From contig JAKCOZ010000002.1 in the NCBI GenBank assembly GCA_022605955.1, positions 67,436,783 to 67,500,782 of the forward strand: DNA of 64,000 nucleotides, written 5' to 3'. A program made the position numbers and the translations under genes. The DNA comes from Rallus limicola (lineage: Eukaryota > Chordata > Aves > Gruiformes > Rallidae). The notes below the pieces were generated by a model. The model was not told the origin of the DNA, made no database searches, and saw nothing but the letters and a program-made list of their open reading frames with translations. Shown in pieces: positions 43,701 through 58,000 of the stretch (position 1 is its first letter; every line of letters starts with the position of its first letter).

Positions 43701-46700
43701 TGCTGCCACTTCAGGAACTGCAGGCAGATGCAGCAATTATTATGTAGTTAGCAACAGCTCCCATGTAAGCCCTGGACAGAACTTGATTTACGAGAAAGAA
43801 AACACAGTTAGGATACTACCATTGTTGAAAAGATTTCAGAAAATTGCTGCAATTTTTTTTAAGTAGAGATGTCATTCCATGTAAACCGTAGCATGACAGG
43901 GAAGAGCTACTCTCTCAACTCTTTCTGGCTTGAGATCTATCAGTTAGAATTTGAAAAGGCTGCTCAAACCTAGGTAGCTTTGAAAGTTTGAAAAATGAGG
44001 TATGCAAACTTAGTTGGAGGTCGCCGGGACCTGTAAATCAGTATGGTGGATGATGAGCATGCTAGGACAAAATTAGGTTGAGTCTTTGGGCAGTTTCACC
44101 AAAATTCAGTGAGACTGCACTTGTTTACTCCAGAAGGGAGTCAGGCCCCCCAGTCCTCTCTACAAACCTTAGTTATCTTTCTGAGATTGCTATTCATGAC
44201 CTTATGTCTAAAATGATTTGAGGGCCTGTCCTCCATCTTGCCTTTCTGTTATCTCAGTAGCTCTCTCTCCTCAACATTCCTGCTCTGTGCTACCAGGGGC
44301 CCCTGCACAGTCTGAAGGTTTGGGGTTACATAAAGTTGGGTTATTTACACCATTTCTCTCTAATCCTTATGCTGTTAACCTGAACTCATCTTTCACCTTG
44401 TTCAGCAGGGTGTCACAAGTTTCTAGGTTGAGTCATACAGTTTCTCATGTACTACTTTTGACTCTCCATTTAAGAGTCTTTATTCTTCCACATAAGTGAC
44501 CCATCCTGCCATTGTGGCTTCTGCTGTTTGATTGTGAGTTATTCCCATTTTACCATGTCTTGATTTTGTTCAGAGAAATTGTATGATTACTGTAGAGTCT
44601 GCCTCAAGAAAGTTGTTTTATATCTTCCCAATATTTCGTGTGCTTTTGCGTGATGTCAGAGAGAAAATGTCCCTTGCATTTTGTAACTGCAATCTTTAAA
44701 GAAGTTATAGACTGTGATATAAGTGCCTTTGTTTTTATTCTATTAGACTTTTACATAGTTTATTTATGTTTTTACTGCCCTGAGATTTGACTACGTTGGG
44801 CTGCTTGAGCGGGTCTTGCATAAAATTCAGTAGTGCAGAATGCTGTTGCCATTTTCTTGTGGAAAAATAAATTAGACAAGAATATCTCATGTATTGAAAA
44901 GGGGGTGGAGAGGAATTGTTTTTCCTTCCAAGGAAATTATTTTCAGTTGTCAGATTTCAAAGCTCCAGCAAGTAAGAATATCATATGGATCATCTGTTTG
45001 TTTATATTCCCAGCTGCCTTTCAGATTCATTCTGGAAGAATTTTTTATGCTAGATTCTATAAGTTGCATGTTTTGAAGTAATTTAAAATAAGGATTTTTA
45101 GGGTAGGGTTTTTCAGAAGAATTTAGAACTGGATTCTTTCCAATCCTTCTGAAATTAGAGATTTACTGTTGATGTCAATAGAGCAAAATTTGGCCAGTGC
45201 TGAATAGTTTTAAAATCCCACTGCTGGTTACTAAAAGCAAAATCACTGGTATTCCTTAATCTCTTCAGGCTGCTGGGCGTGTTCGGGTCAGCCAAGTCAC
45301 TTGGATCGGCCACACTGAAACTGTTGATAATGTAATTCCATATGTAGATCACAAAGCCAAGAGAAAAATTAACTTGTTATCATGTAGGCATCGAGTGAAA
45401 TATAAACCACACAGATGTGGTGGCAGACTATCTTTCAAGAAGCCTTAGTTTGCACCCTGTGTGCCCAACAGGGGCATTGCATGATATAAGCAGTCTTGCA
45501 AGTATGAACCAGTTATGTAACCTGAGCTTGATTTGAAGTTGTTGCTCACGATGCAGTTCCTTTAAGAGCCTGAGCAAGTCCTGTGTAATACTTAACTCCC
45601 TGCTTGAATTTTGTTTCCTAAACGATAACTCTAGATGTAGAGTCACTATTTACATAGTCACAGTCTGTAACACATGCAGGGCCGACGTGTAAATAAAAGT
45701 AATCACTGAGGTAAGGAGCTTCTTGTTCTATAGCTCTGCTGAATGCAGTGCTGGGGTTTTCACCATGTTTTCTTGATACTTTTGATTCCAGGCTGTTTGG
45801 AGCAGGTCTGCGTGTGTACACATGCATCCGGAAACACTGCGCCAGGGACAGATGATTAACCAGAACAAAGAGGACTCATCAAGGACGTAGGCCCCAGCAG
45901 GTCCAGCTTTGTGGGACATTGTCTTCAGGGAAGAGCTCGGGAGCGAGGAGGAAGGTAATGGGAATGGATGGGGCCTCATTACAATTTGCATAACTGTGAA
46001 AGTGTGCTCTCAGACATTTGTAGGGCAAGAGAAGGGTACAGTTCCCTCACTCAGGAGTTCACTTTCTGTTCTCTCCCTGGACCTGCAAATCCACAAATAA
46101 GCCTAAAGTTTAGGCACAGTGTAAAAAAAGTCTGCTGTAATTTGTATAGAATCATTCCTTGTTGAGGTAGCAGAGAGGAACATGGTAGATAGGCCTATAG
46201 GAAACACCATAAAATCACATTTAGACTTCTTGTGGCATGCAAGTTAATCTGTTTAGACCTAATTTTGTGGGGGAGTTTGTGCCATGGAGTCTGGGTATAT
46301 CCCAAGGGACCTGGTACTCTGTAGGGTTGGGCATCCAGCAGCAGAGCAGGACATAATAGCATTAATGACTTTATAGCAATAGTAATTTTGATCTTCTGCA
46401 ACTGTTTTAAATAGCTAGAGCTGTGTGTAAAGCAATAGGAGCAAACATGTCTGCTTATGAACATATTTCTATAAACAACGACTTGTACCATATTGAGAAA
46501 AGTTCCTTCTTGTGTTATTTATTACCTCATCCTACCCACTGTACAAAACCCAACCACTCAAGGACAAATATATATATATTTATTTTAAAAAAGATGTACT
46601 TGTGCCCCATTTAGTCAAGGCATCTCAGTCATTAGATTCTCTGTATACAGTAACAGAGCTGCTTTAGTTTGCAGTAAGCTTACCATGATACACAGTGACA

Positions 46701-49700
46701 TGAAAGAAGCTTCCCTAAGTCCCAGAAATCACAAAATTCTAGTCAAGTATCAGGAAACTTAATGATCTGTAACAAAAAGGCTTTTTGTCTTCTGAAGGAA
46801 ATGCTAGTGTATCAAATCTGGGAAAGTTTGTATATTGCAGACACCTTCCCTTGTTTGAGTTGCAACACTGAAACCCCTGCTTGGTTTAAAAGGAGGAAAA
46901 GCTGGAATGAGGGGAAAAACACTGGAGCATACTGCTGAAAATCAAAACCACTGCACTGTATCATCAACCAAGGGAAAAAAATACCCTAAATTACTCTAAA
47001 TTATTATAAAATTCATTTTTGAAGCCTAGGCTTCATATTTTTTCAGTTTTGAAAATCTCAAATGTACACAAAGCGAGGGGTCAAGGGAAGAAAGTTATCC
47101 AGAGAGTTGCACTGAGATCTCCATGAGGCTGTGTAGGATCTAAACCCACCACTGAAAGCAACAAAAGGTTAATAATCCACACTGAAGTAGCACAGAGTTG
47201 GTGGGATGGGTGAGGAGGAAAGACTAGTGGCTTTCTCCTCTTTGCCTTTATTTTGTAACTCAAAAAACCTGATAGGTGAGTCATTTGCTAAGCAGTTGCT
47301 AGTAATAAGCATATCAATCTCATTTTACAATTACTGTGGGTTTATGTGAGAGCCTGGAGATGCTGTCATTACCGAGACAGGCAGCCCATGCACTGCTTCA
47401 TACTCATTCCATCTCTCAGCGAACAGGGAGGAAGCATACAGGTATATTTGGTTCTCAGAATAATTTTAAAGGAGATTTCAAAATCATTAGGCTATAATCT
47501 TTCCCAACCAGTTTTCAAGATGGCACTAGCCTACCCTTCAGTGTATTTTTTGCTACATACGCAACATTTAGCAAGGAGGAATATCGCTGAGCTTGCTTTC
47601 TTGTTCCAGCATGGGAGCAGGGAATGCCACCATACTGCAGCACAAGGGTTTTTTGGTGATGCTGAAATGTGGAGAGACAAAAGTAACTGAAGTAAAGTGT
47701 CAAAAAAATGTGAGGCCTTTTGCTACTACAAAATAGGTCAATTTATGTTATTTTTAAGGGAGTGTGTGACCTTTCTGGTAACGATCTTACTGTTCTGGCA
47801 ATATTCAAATTGCAACTCTATTTTAAAAATAACACCTGGGTGCATCTGCTGTCGGAGTGCCTAGATGGAGGGTGAAAATCTCAATCAATGCTTAATTGAA
47901 TGAAACCTGTCTGGTCCACGTTTGTGTTCCTGGTGATTGATTGCTCTGACTTAGCATGCTCTGCTGGCTATGTACAAATTTGGGGTACCAGAGGCTCTTC
48001 TCAAGAAGCGTGCCAATTTGTTAAAGCTGCCTATACCTCTTGTAGCTTTTCCATGTTCCTAATTTAAACTGGCATTGTGAATGGCATCAGGTTGTCAGTG
48101 GTAGAGAAAAGAACTGTTCCTTTTGTTCCCAGGGCTAGTACAGTGTGAGCTTTCTCGTCTGGTGGTGCAGGATGACTGGGATAATGAGGAGGGAAACGTT
48201 GCCATCCTTTCTCTAAAACAAGAGCCACAAAGGATTTTATAGCTTGGCACTAGACTTAACAGAGGAGTTGCTGGTGAATCCTATGGACACCAGTTTAGGC
48301 TGGTAATCCCTCAACATTTTCCCAGGGGACAGTGCACGGTAACAAACCCCCTTCTACCACAGAGCAAAAATCAGTGCACAGCACCCACCTTGCTTATTAT
48401 ATGTAGGTAATTCTTGACCCTGTGCTCTCAGAGGAAGTAGTAACACCACATGTATCTTCCTGTAGTCATGCACTATTTTATGAAACTAATGTATGCATTC
48501 ATTAAAATATGGAAATTAATATATCCCACAATACATCTGGAGTACCTTATTGCACTGTTAAAGAGTAATCCACTTATACTTGTGTCATCTTCACATTAAT
48601 AATGTAATCAAGATCAGAGTGGAAAAACATGTACATTCTGAAGTTCTTGCTGTTAGAGCAATCAAATTCCACAGGTCTGATACCAAAGCTTCGTCTTTCA
48701 TAGAAACAGTTCAGTGCTATGAATTATCACATGGTAAAACCTTGCTACCTTGCCATTCAAAAAACCACCTTATTCAGTGAGTGACAGAGACAAGCAAATG
48801 ACCAAACCTATTTCTGCTTCTGCTGTGCCTTCTCAAAAAAGCTTTGTCCCAAAAATGCTCCCAAACAGCTAGAGGCACAGCCATAGTACCCAGGAAGCAT
48901 GTGAAGTGGGTGTTGGGTTGCCAGCTTCATGGTTTCAGCACACTGGACGTGCTGTTCCACCAGGGCTCTTGAAAGTGTCTTATTGTGGTGCTGAATAGAG
49001 CTTGCTTGGATAAAAATCCCATTGAGTGCCGGTTTGAAGAGGGAGTTGTTTTAGCAACTGCTGCTGAGATAGTCTAATTCTAGTCTAAACCATTGCTTGC
49101 CACAGTAAGGAAACATGTGTCCTGCATCTCTTCCCATGAAATAAGTTTTTCATGCAGTTCCTCCTTAGCTGGGAAGCAATGTCCTCTGCAGGTCCCCTGT
49201 TCCTTCCCCCTTCCCAGAGCTATCTCTGGGGATGTCTCCCCCAGTCCTGGCCTTTCAACATGACACTTCCATCAACATCTTCTCCAGCTTGTGCAAGGCT
49301 CCAGCAGAGAAGGGAAGGGAAATAGCAGATTGGGTTCAATTCTGTTTCCTCCAAAATCTTAACATTTCTTTCCCCTGCCAGGCCTTCCTCCTGCTTCTGA
49401 CCTTCATCCCTCCTCTTCACCCGATGAGACAGGGGAATCCATAATCCTGCTACTCAACGCACACAACACTTGGGAAATAAGCAGCGTGTCACAGACCCAC
49501 ACATATCTTTTAATGCCATGGGCCTATTGCACTTTCTACAAGCTGGCTGTAACTGATTTCAGTGTTTGCCCATTCCAGTGAGCGTTTTTCCTGTGGCTTG
49601 CTCAGCAAAGGAATGCTTCTGTTTAAGTCTCTTGGCAAAGTGGAGCAAAAGCCTGGCTTGTAAAACTGCTTTTCTTCCCATCAGAAAATGCTTATTGCTT

Positions 49701-50411
49701 TTTGGATCAGAAATCCTTGTTCCCTGATGACTGCCATGTAATGGGGCCGGGATGTTTCCACAGAAGAATGCTCCCCAGCCTGCTGCCAGGGCCGCACACT
49801 CCCTGGTGCACCTGCACAAAGCTTCCCGATAAGGCTGCTCTAATCAGCATCTGAAGGAATGTGCTGTAGATCAGCAGCAAGTCACCAGTACAGTGGCTCT
49901 ACTGTATCCCCAGTTAAGCTGTAACCAATATATAAACAGGGAAAAAAAAAAAAGAAAAGGAAAAAAAAACCCCTTTTTGTTTGTAACAAGCAGTGCGTAC
50001 AGCTAGGGAGGATTAGTTTTGTATTTTGGAAAGAGAAACATTTCAAACACTTGGATTTGGTTCACATCCTGCAATGGTGGAGAAAGTTTGCAAATCTAAA
50101 TCCAGGCAACCCTACGATTACTGGATTTATTTTTTTCTTTCCATAACCTGCAGTTCTTCTCATAAGTACAGCTTATAGCATCCCTCTTTTTTAGATATAG
50201 GAAACCATTATAACCATACCTGGCTAATAGTTCAGTCATGTATTTTTTCTAGCACTTTCCTTTGAGTATGCATTGTCATTACTTGTCATACATTAACAAG
50301 TTACCAGCTAAGATCTAAGCCACGACCTGCTGAACTATGCACGTGCTTCTTGTGCTCAGGCAGTCTGCATTTTTGGTAAGCTATTCAAGTAACACATACT
50401 AACAGGAGGAG
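37749..50411. other. intergenic, mostly unique AT-rich DNA
   Basis: No protein-coding exon is recognisable in this 12.7-kb block. It has a short (AAAC)n run at 43018-43032, an AT dinucleotide run near 46569 and scattered homopolymers. A plus-strand AATAAA at 41099 and a minus-strand AATAAA near 41130 face each other and could mark ends of unannotated transcripts. The open frame of 137 codons at 40524-40937 has no recognisable homology. Confidence 0.55.
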
Positions 50412-50648
50412 AGAATCACAGACTCATTAAGGTTGGAAAAGACCTCCAGGATCATCCAGTGCAACCGTCCCCCTACCGCCTATATTACCAACTAAACCAT
50501 GTCCCTAAGTACCTCATCCAACCTTTTCTTAAACACCCTGAGGGGATGGTGACCCCACCCCATCCCTGAGCAACCCATTCCAATGCCTAGCCACTCTTTC
50601 TGAGAAGAAATTTGTCCTAGTTTCCAACCTAAACCTCCCCTGAGAAGT
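50412..50648 (-). mobile_element. CR1 LINE 3' end
   Basis: This is a reverse-oriented CR1 with 'agaatcacagactcattaag', 'ggttggaaaagacctccagg', 'atcatccagtgcaaccgtcc', 'gaggggatggtgaccccacc' and 'cattccaatgcctagccact'. It is truncated at the far end. Confidence 0.93.
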
Positions 50649-51389
50649 ACTCTTCTTGCCCAAACCCAGGTCACTGCAGGATGACACGGATGAGCAGTTT
50701 GGCTGATACGATTCAGTGGGGCTGAATCACTGCCTGTGCAAACGGCTGCTCTTCACGCTCCCTGTTGTGTACCATGGATCTTCATCAGAGGTTACAGGTG
50801 ACAAACCAGCACCTAGGAGGGTAATTGGTATCCATGGCTCCATTTGTTTAGTCGACTGGCTGACCAAGACAGATGTTCTTTGGAAGACAAGATCATTCCT
50901 TGAGGTTATTTTCCTCAGACATCCCACATATCCCCAGCTGAACGGTCATCAAGAAATCACAACAGAGGAAGAGCAGGACCGGCTGACCGGTGTTACCGCT
51001 CATGGATGGCATGGCTCTGTTCACAGGTTGTATGTGCTGTAATGGTCCTTTTTTTAACACCCTGCAGCACTAGAGAATATGCAGAACAGACCCAAATCTT
51101 TGTCTTGTCGTGGCAGAAACCTATACATAGGAGCCTTTTAAAAACCACAGCCTACAAATTGCTCTTTTCCCCCCTTCAGATATCTTAAAACCAGATAAGC
51201 TCTTACTGAAGAGCTTTCATGTGACCTTTTGCTTCTGCTCTCCAAAGAGACAAACAACAGAGCACTGGGGCAGTGTCACTGAGACTAGGCTGTATCTCCT
51301 GGTGACTTGAAGAGCTTTCCTGACCTAAGATGTTTTCCTGACTCAAGTCCAGACCTGTGATAAGGCAGCCCCTTTTGCAGCCACTTTTA

Positions 51390-51530
51390 CTGTGATACCC
51401 GAGTAGATTTTGGAGTCCTGAATGTATTTATCTCCTCTGTGATAGAGCGAGGCAGCACGCAATTTGCCCAGTTTTATGGAAGAGCTGTGGCAGTGAGGGA
51501 ATCAGACTAAAATCTTGGCAATCACACTAT
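51390..51530. repeat. possible ancient MIR-like SINE trace
   Basis: Words such as 'gtatttatctcctctgtgat', 'gcccagttttatggaagagc' and 'tggcagtgaggg' occur in the order of the amniote MIR-type core ('tatttatcctcacaaca', 'ccccattttacagatg', 'aactgaggc'). It is strongly diverged, so the call is weak. Confidence 0.3.
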
Positions 51531-54500
51531 CAAAACATTCCTCACCTTGTTAATGTTTTACTAATGGAGTGGGTGCATTGTTTCCTTTTTTTTTTTTCCT
51601 TCACTTATTTTCACCCATTTTTTTCCTTACATTCACAGGTGTCTTGGTCTGTCACACCATCTTTGACAATGTGTAGACTTAAAATCACGGCTCGAGTTAA
51701 ATCCCTGACCATTTTTAGCCTGCCTGTGGCTAGTACTGCAGTATCACTCCATGCGTTTTGCAGTGGTTTAATTGTTGCCCTTTCACATGAGGTGAAGGAA
51801 GGAAGGAAGACAGCAGAACATGCTGTTTCCAGAATGTTATTCCCCAGATTTCGCAAGGGCCAGCCCCTGACCCAGGCTGCCTCTCCACCTTGGCAGAATG
51901 CATTCTCGTGTAGGGGAATCTATAAAAGAGCCCCTGCGACATGATCTTGAGGTCACCACCACTGCGGTCTCAGAACATCCAGCTCTGGATAAATTGCAGC
52001 CTCACAAACCTTTTGTCTGAAGTATATACATCACTGCCACAGCCATGGGTTCATGGCGATATTAGCAGTGGAGGAGATGGTCGTAAATGTGACATAGCGT
52101 ATGTGCTGCCTGCCCTTAATGGTGGCACCAATTCCCACCAGGGACACTGGTGAGCTCTAAGGTTATTGTAAAAAGGTTAATGAGGGAAGGGTGACTCCAG
52201 CATTGCAACTGAATTTCAGAGTAGCCCGTATCAGATTACTCATAGTTCTCCTCTTAGTGGGGGTGTGGGGGTGTAATTGAAGTCTTTTTCCAAGACCAGC
52301 TATGTCCTGTTGCATTATTCATAGGTACAAACTGGCTTACTTTAGCCTGAAAGACATGTAGGAGGAGAACTTGGTTCAGCTTGTTCATGGCATGAGACTA
52401 CCTTACTTTCTAACACAGTGGCTGCCACATTACTCAGTGAAACTGTGTGTGTGGTTCAGTCCTGACGAGTCACTCACATGGGTGTCAGCACAATGATGCT
52501 CATTTGCTCTTCATTTGTCTTCATTTAAAAAGCCCAACAAGCACCACAACAACAAGCCTTTTAAGGGCCTGTCTTTAAGGACACAGTGGGACAGGGGAGA
52601 CTTAGGTACCAGTGATTTTAATTTCTGATATGTGAGCAGTTTTCTCTCCTGAAGAAGTATTTATAATGCACATCCACATCAAAGCCTGCTTCCCTCAGTT
52701 TTACAGAGCTGCTGGCTTTCTGAGAAGCTCAGAGATGGGAAGTGCAAGGGCAGATCCAGCTCAGAGCTCTGGCTGATTCAGACGTGGTACATGTACAGAG
52801 CACAGCTGCAGCTTGCTTGATTTGAGCCCTCCCTGGAAGATGATCCTGGGTAAAGGGGATATAAAAGAGCATCTAGAGACATACCCAAATTAACACAACA
52901 GGAGCTTGGCTAGAAGAGCCCAGCAAGGAAGGAGGGATACACACAGGAAGTATGGTCTCTCTGGGTTACTAGTAATATCTTTGCATTGTTAGACAGAAAA
53001 AACCCACCCTGTCTTTTAGTGTTCTTGTTATGCTTTATGGGCTTTGTTTATTTTTATGTGCTTCATTTCCTCAGTCTGGGCAGAGGAAGAAATTTCTCCT
53101 TTTTCGTTCTTGTTCTTAGTGATAGCATCCTGGGATGTCCATCTTCAACAGGTAATATTTATTCATTGAAAACTAAGTGTTCTTAAAATGAAATGGAAAT
53201 TATTCATACCTATTTTGATTTTACTTAGAATTCAAGTAGTAGACAAAGTTGCACTAAATAATAGCCTTCAGACAACAAAGCCCTTGCAAGTATTTCTTTA
53301 TATTATGTACTGTTACCCAAGGACTCAGTGATGTGGCAGTCAATAGATACACGTATCTATATCCACTTTCCCTGTAGTTAAATAAATTTCTAAAGCAAAT
53401 GCTCCATTAGCTCCTGACCATCAATCTTAACGTAATAATGGGTCTGTTTAAAGCCAGATAGGCTTTTCCCCCCTATTCTATTAAAATATTTACATTGTAA
53501 TAACTCAGTAGGTTTTGTTGGTTTTTTTTTTTTCTAAATGGAAGGTCTGTAAGTGGGTGAAAGTATTTTAAAGCAGGGTGAGACTGAAGGGACGTGACAT
53601 GTTATTGAATTAAGGGCCTTAGAAGGTGAGGGCTGTGCAGTCATAAATTCCAGGAATGCGGATGTGACTCTCCGAGTGTGTATATGAAGTTGACAGAGTT
53701 TGACAGCTACCATCTGTGAACAATAATGTATAGAGAAGCGGGGCTACATGATGCAGGCTGGAATGTACCTATCAGGCTCTGAGGACTATAACAATTTACT
53801 ACTCATTATCAGCGACTGTGGTCATGATTAGCTGCAGGGGTTGGAATGAAACTTGGAAATTATGAGAACAAAGTTCCCCTTGTTAAAGCAGAGTAATTAG
53901 TTTAATACATACAAGGAGAAAACAGGCTAACTTCCCTTTCCTCCCCCCACCCCCCTTTTATTAAGTGTTTACCATCCAGGCCCTGCTCAAGAACACTAAA
54001 AAAAACTGCAGGGTGAAAATGGATAGATTGTTACTTCATCCTGCATCACTTGAAATATGAGAAAATGGCTGGTTTGTATTCCTGCCCTTACTCTTCCAGG
54101 GCTTTCCTTGATGCTGCAATCTTTGCAGCAGAGAATGGCAGGGACGTAATTATGTGATAACTCTGTTTATGCTACATTTGTTGATCAAAGCTGATTTCTT
54201 GTGGTCTGTACTTTTCCATGTCCCATCAGAGCATAGCTTTTTCGGCCAAAATTTGACCTTGGAGCCACAGTATCTTGTAAAGAAAATCTCTATTTCATAA
54301 AAAGGGGTCTTTGCCGTTTTCTCAGCAGTGAGTATTACAAGCAAATCCCACATTTATATTTTTTCTTGGCAAAAATCATCATGTGCAGTGCAGCTGGAGC
54401 CACGGGGAGATATTGTGAATATTTCTGAAGTATGGTTGTTTTTCCTCCCTTGAGTGAAGGTCACTCAAGTGCACTGAGATCTGTCACGATCGACAGCTGG

Positions 54501-54994
54501 TTTATTGAGTAGCATAAGCTGGCATGGGTCAGTCCTACTTGAAACCATGTTTGTACAAGCTGAGGATCTGTCCCAGAAAATCCAGGAAATCATCAAATAA
54601 GAAACAGAAAATGTATCATCTCCGTAATGCATATCTCAAGGCCCACAATAATATGTATTCTCATTCTTCTCCTGCAAGCTTTTGCTTTTCTTACAAAAAT
54701 GCCATCAATCCCAGTCTGCACACATTAGTCAACAGTGAACTCCAACAGCAGCTTTAGCTCCAACAAAAAGGTGCCCAGATTTCTAAGAAGGGCATTTGAC
54801 TTTGAAAAATATCCAGCAAAAGCAACGCATAGAAAGAGAGAAAGAGCAGGAAGTCTATTGAGCAAGAAGGATGCCATCCATCCTCTTTTAACTGAAAGAG
54901 AAAGGTTAAGGTTGGTTTAAAAAGAATGTGTGAGCAGACAAGAAAAGTATAGTAAGCAATTCCTGTGATAGATGGTTTAAATTTAGTTGTGCTT

Positions 54995-55065
54995 GCCTGG
55001 GGTGGGGGTGGTGGAGTTGAACTATATGGCCTTGTTGGGTCCCTTTTACTGCTGCTGTATAACAG
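54995..55065 (+). mobile_element. possible old CR1 3' tip
   Basis: 'gtggagttgaactatatggc' followed by 'cttgttgggtccctttta' resembles the end of old CR1 elements ('gactagatgaccttgtgagg', 'tcccttccag'). It is short and diverged. Confidence 0.35.
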
Positions 55066-58000
55066 GAGAAGATGAGAATATTTCTCAGCTGGAAAATTTA
55101 CATGTTTTTTCATTATCTCTTTAGAAAAAAACCACACCAGTGAGGTTATAAATGGAAATCCCTTTATTTAGATGTGTCACATCCATGTAAAGTGACTTAC
55201 ACAGGCTTACACGACTTAAAGGCCTGTCTGTCACAGTCACAGGCATGCACCTTATCTCCTGGATAAACTAACCTACCCCAGGTTTGGCACCAGCATGCTT
55301 CTGGTATCCAGGTTAGACTGGTATGATTGTTTCTCCTCCATTGAGATGACTGTGGGCTAAACAGCTGTTTGTGGTGACAAATAGCTGGAACAAGCAGGCT
55401 ATGGTTCTTTGCACTCTTGTTCCTCAACCTGACTGCCAATTTGGCTTGCAGCACTCCACACATCTGTGGCCTCACTAGCAGGTCCAGATCTTTTTTCCTG
55501 ATCAGATCATTTCCAACTAAACAAAGTGGAGAGAAAGCAGTTTAACATTTCCTTCAACGTTTGGGTTTCTGTATTTATTTTACGTTGGACAATCTGTATC
55601 TCAGAAGAAAGATGTGTAAGTTAGATTTTTTTCAGTGGAAAAAAAAGAAATAAATCCACCTAGCTCTAATCAGCAGAGTGGGAAGTTCCTGAAGGGACTG
55701 AATTTGCAGGTGACTGGTGTTGGTGTTGAGAGGGACAAGAAGTGAGGCTGGATTTGAGATAGTCTAAAGACAAAGAGTTTCACTCAGCATTTCTGGTCTT
55801 CTTGTATCCAGTCATTCCCCAAATGCTTTGGTATTCAGGCTTCACCCATAGATACACCAAATATCCAACAATAAGTACTAGTCAGGGACCTGGATGGATC
55901 TTTGTGTTCGGAAAACTTTCCTCTGTGCAGATCTTTCTCTGGGATCGGTCCTGTTCTCTTGGTATCACAGTTAAAATGGATGTGATAAGCAAAAAGAACC
56001 TTCTGCAGACTGTCTGTGATACTGTTTGATGTTGCACACCAGCAGTTGTGTCCCTGGGCAGTTCAGATTTCAGCTAGGTGAGAAGGAGCTCCATTAATTA
56101 GGCATCGTTACCATTTGTGTCTGCTGCCCGTGAGACAGAAAACATGCCTACACAACACAAGATGGACCCACACAGACTGGAGCACAAAGGAAAAACCCAA
56201 ACATAAACCTCCCTGGGGCTCTATACAGATGCTACAGACACATGCTGGTGTGGAAAGCCCTTTCTACCTGCTATGTTTTTGCTGCCATTGTTATCTGTAA
56301 TAGCAAGATAAAAGCTTGTTGAGGTTTACCACGCTGTTTTGTGCCCTTTATTTTGCTGTGTAGACATTTCCAAAGGCATTAAAGCCTTTGAGACTATAGC
56401 AGCCTGTAAAAGAGAATCATTTTCTAAGCCTGCCTGTCTAATGCAGGTAATCTACTGCATTCCTTCAAAGCAGTAAAGAAAATAGCAATGGGACTGAAAT
56501 TGCCTGTAATTTTCCTCCTAGCATTTTGTAGCTGAAGTATTACTGTGTTATTTCACCTCTCTCTTTTATGCAGGGGCAGTTTCTGAGGCTTTGGGATCAT
56601 GTTTCTCGGTCTTTATATGCTTTTAAAACTTCAGGGTTACATCAAAGTTGGTAGAGCAGCTACCAAATAGTTACATACTAAGTTACAAGTATTTCTTATC
56701 TTTACCAGTGTTTGCTCCTCTCCCCATCCCAATGAGCCAGCAGGGTGGTGGGACTGGGCAGTCTGGACTCATTCTCTACTTTTGTTGCTTGCTCATTTTA
56801 AAATCTGCTGTCAGCCAGGAATTTGTCTTACAAGTTCCCCTACTCCTAGTTCCCTCTTGCATTCAAGCTGTCTTGTAGTGATTAGCCAACTTATAAACAC
56901 AGTAGGAATTGCCACCAATTGAAAAAAAAGAGATGGTAATTTCAAAGGGTTTTGTGGCTACTTCATGCCCCACAAGTTCAACCTCAGCAGCTTCCAGAGT
57001 TAACACATTAATTTCTGTTACATGGTTTTGAGACACTGTTGGGTGGTTGAGGTTTTTTAACCTGCTTTCTTGCTTTTGATGAAGTAGTTAATTTCTTAAA
57101 ACGTTATCAAAATGTACAACATTGGTCCAACTCAGCAACTACTAAGTGATAGTATACTCACTGATTTTTTTCATTATTCCACGTTTTTCTTTGCCTCCCT
57201 GTTCCCATGATGCTAAGCTGGTCATCTCAGAGGACAAAAGGTTAGTTCAAAAAAATTGGCCACGTTATTGTCACCTGCCCTGGAAAAATGTTTACTGTTA
57301 GTTTTACTGGAGCATAATCTTCCTTTCCAATGAACACAGCTTTTAAAAACATTTCTATTTCCATTCAAGGTCACATATAAAACTTAAATCTTTGTGCAGG
57401 GTTCTAATATGCTGACTATGCACAGATGTCTGGGAAAGAAGTACAAGCACCTTTTATTCTGTAACTTTTATCCTGGCTAACTGAATGATTTTTAAGAGGG
57501 CATTTCTCAGGCTTCAGGCACCAGGAAGAGTTCAGGGTACAAGTGTCATGGTTCCTGTGTGGTTAATGTCTGCTGACATCCCTGGGTACCCAGAAAATGG
57601 ATTCAGGAGTAAAACCTGATGCTGCTCTTTTAAGGACAAATCTGATAATGAATAACAAAGCATTGGCCCAGAAAAAATGGGCTGGAACATCGCTAAACAT
57701 CTGTGGCAGACCAACCAGTGTTAGTGGCTAGCCTGGGGTGCAGGATAGATGCCAGCACATTGCCCTGTCCCCATATCCTGGCTACCAGCTCCCAGGTTAT
57801 CAATTAAGAGGTAATTGAACTTGCCCTTCACTCCTTCTCTGGGTGTTTCAGAGGTCTGGATCATGATCAGTCTCTTTGCCCTGCTATTCTCAAAGGCAGC
57901 AGGAGGGAGACAATGAACACCACGAAATGCATGCGCTCACCCGTGGCCTTAACGAATCCACACCCACCCCCCAACTGGTTATCCTCAGGCTGTCCCACTG

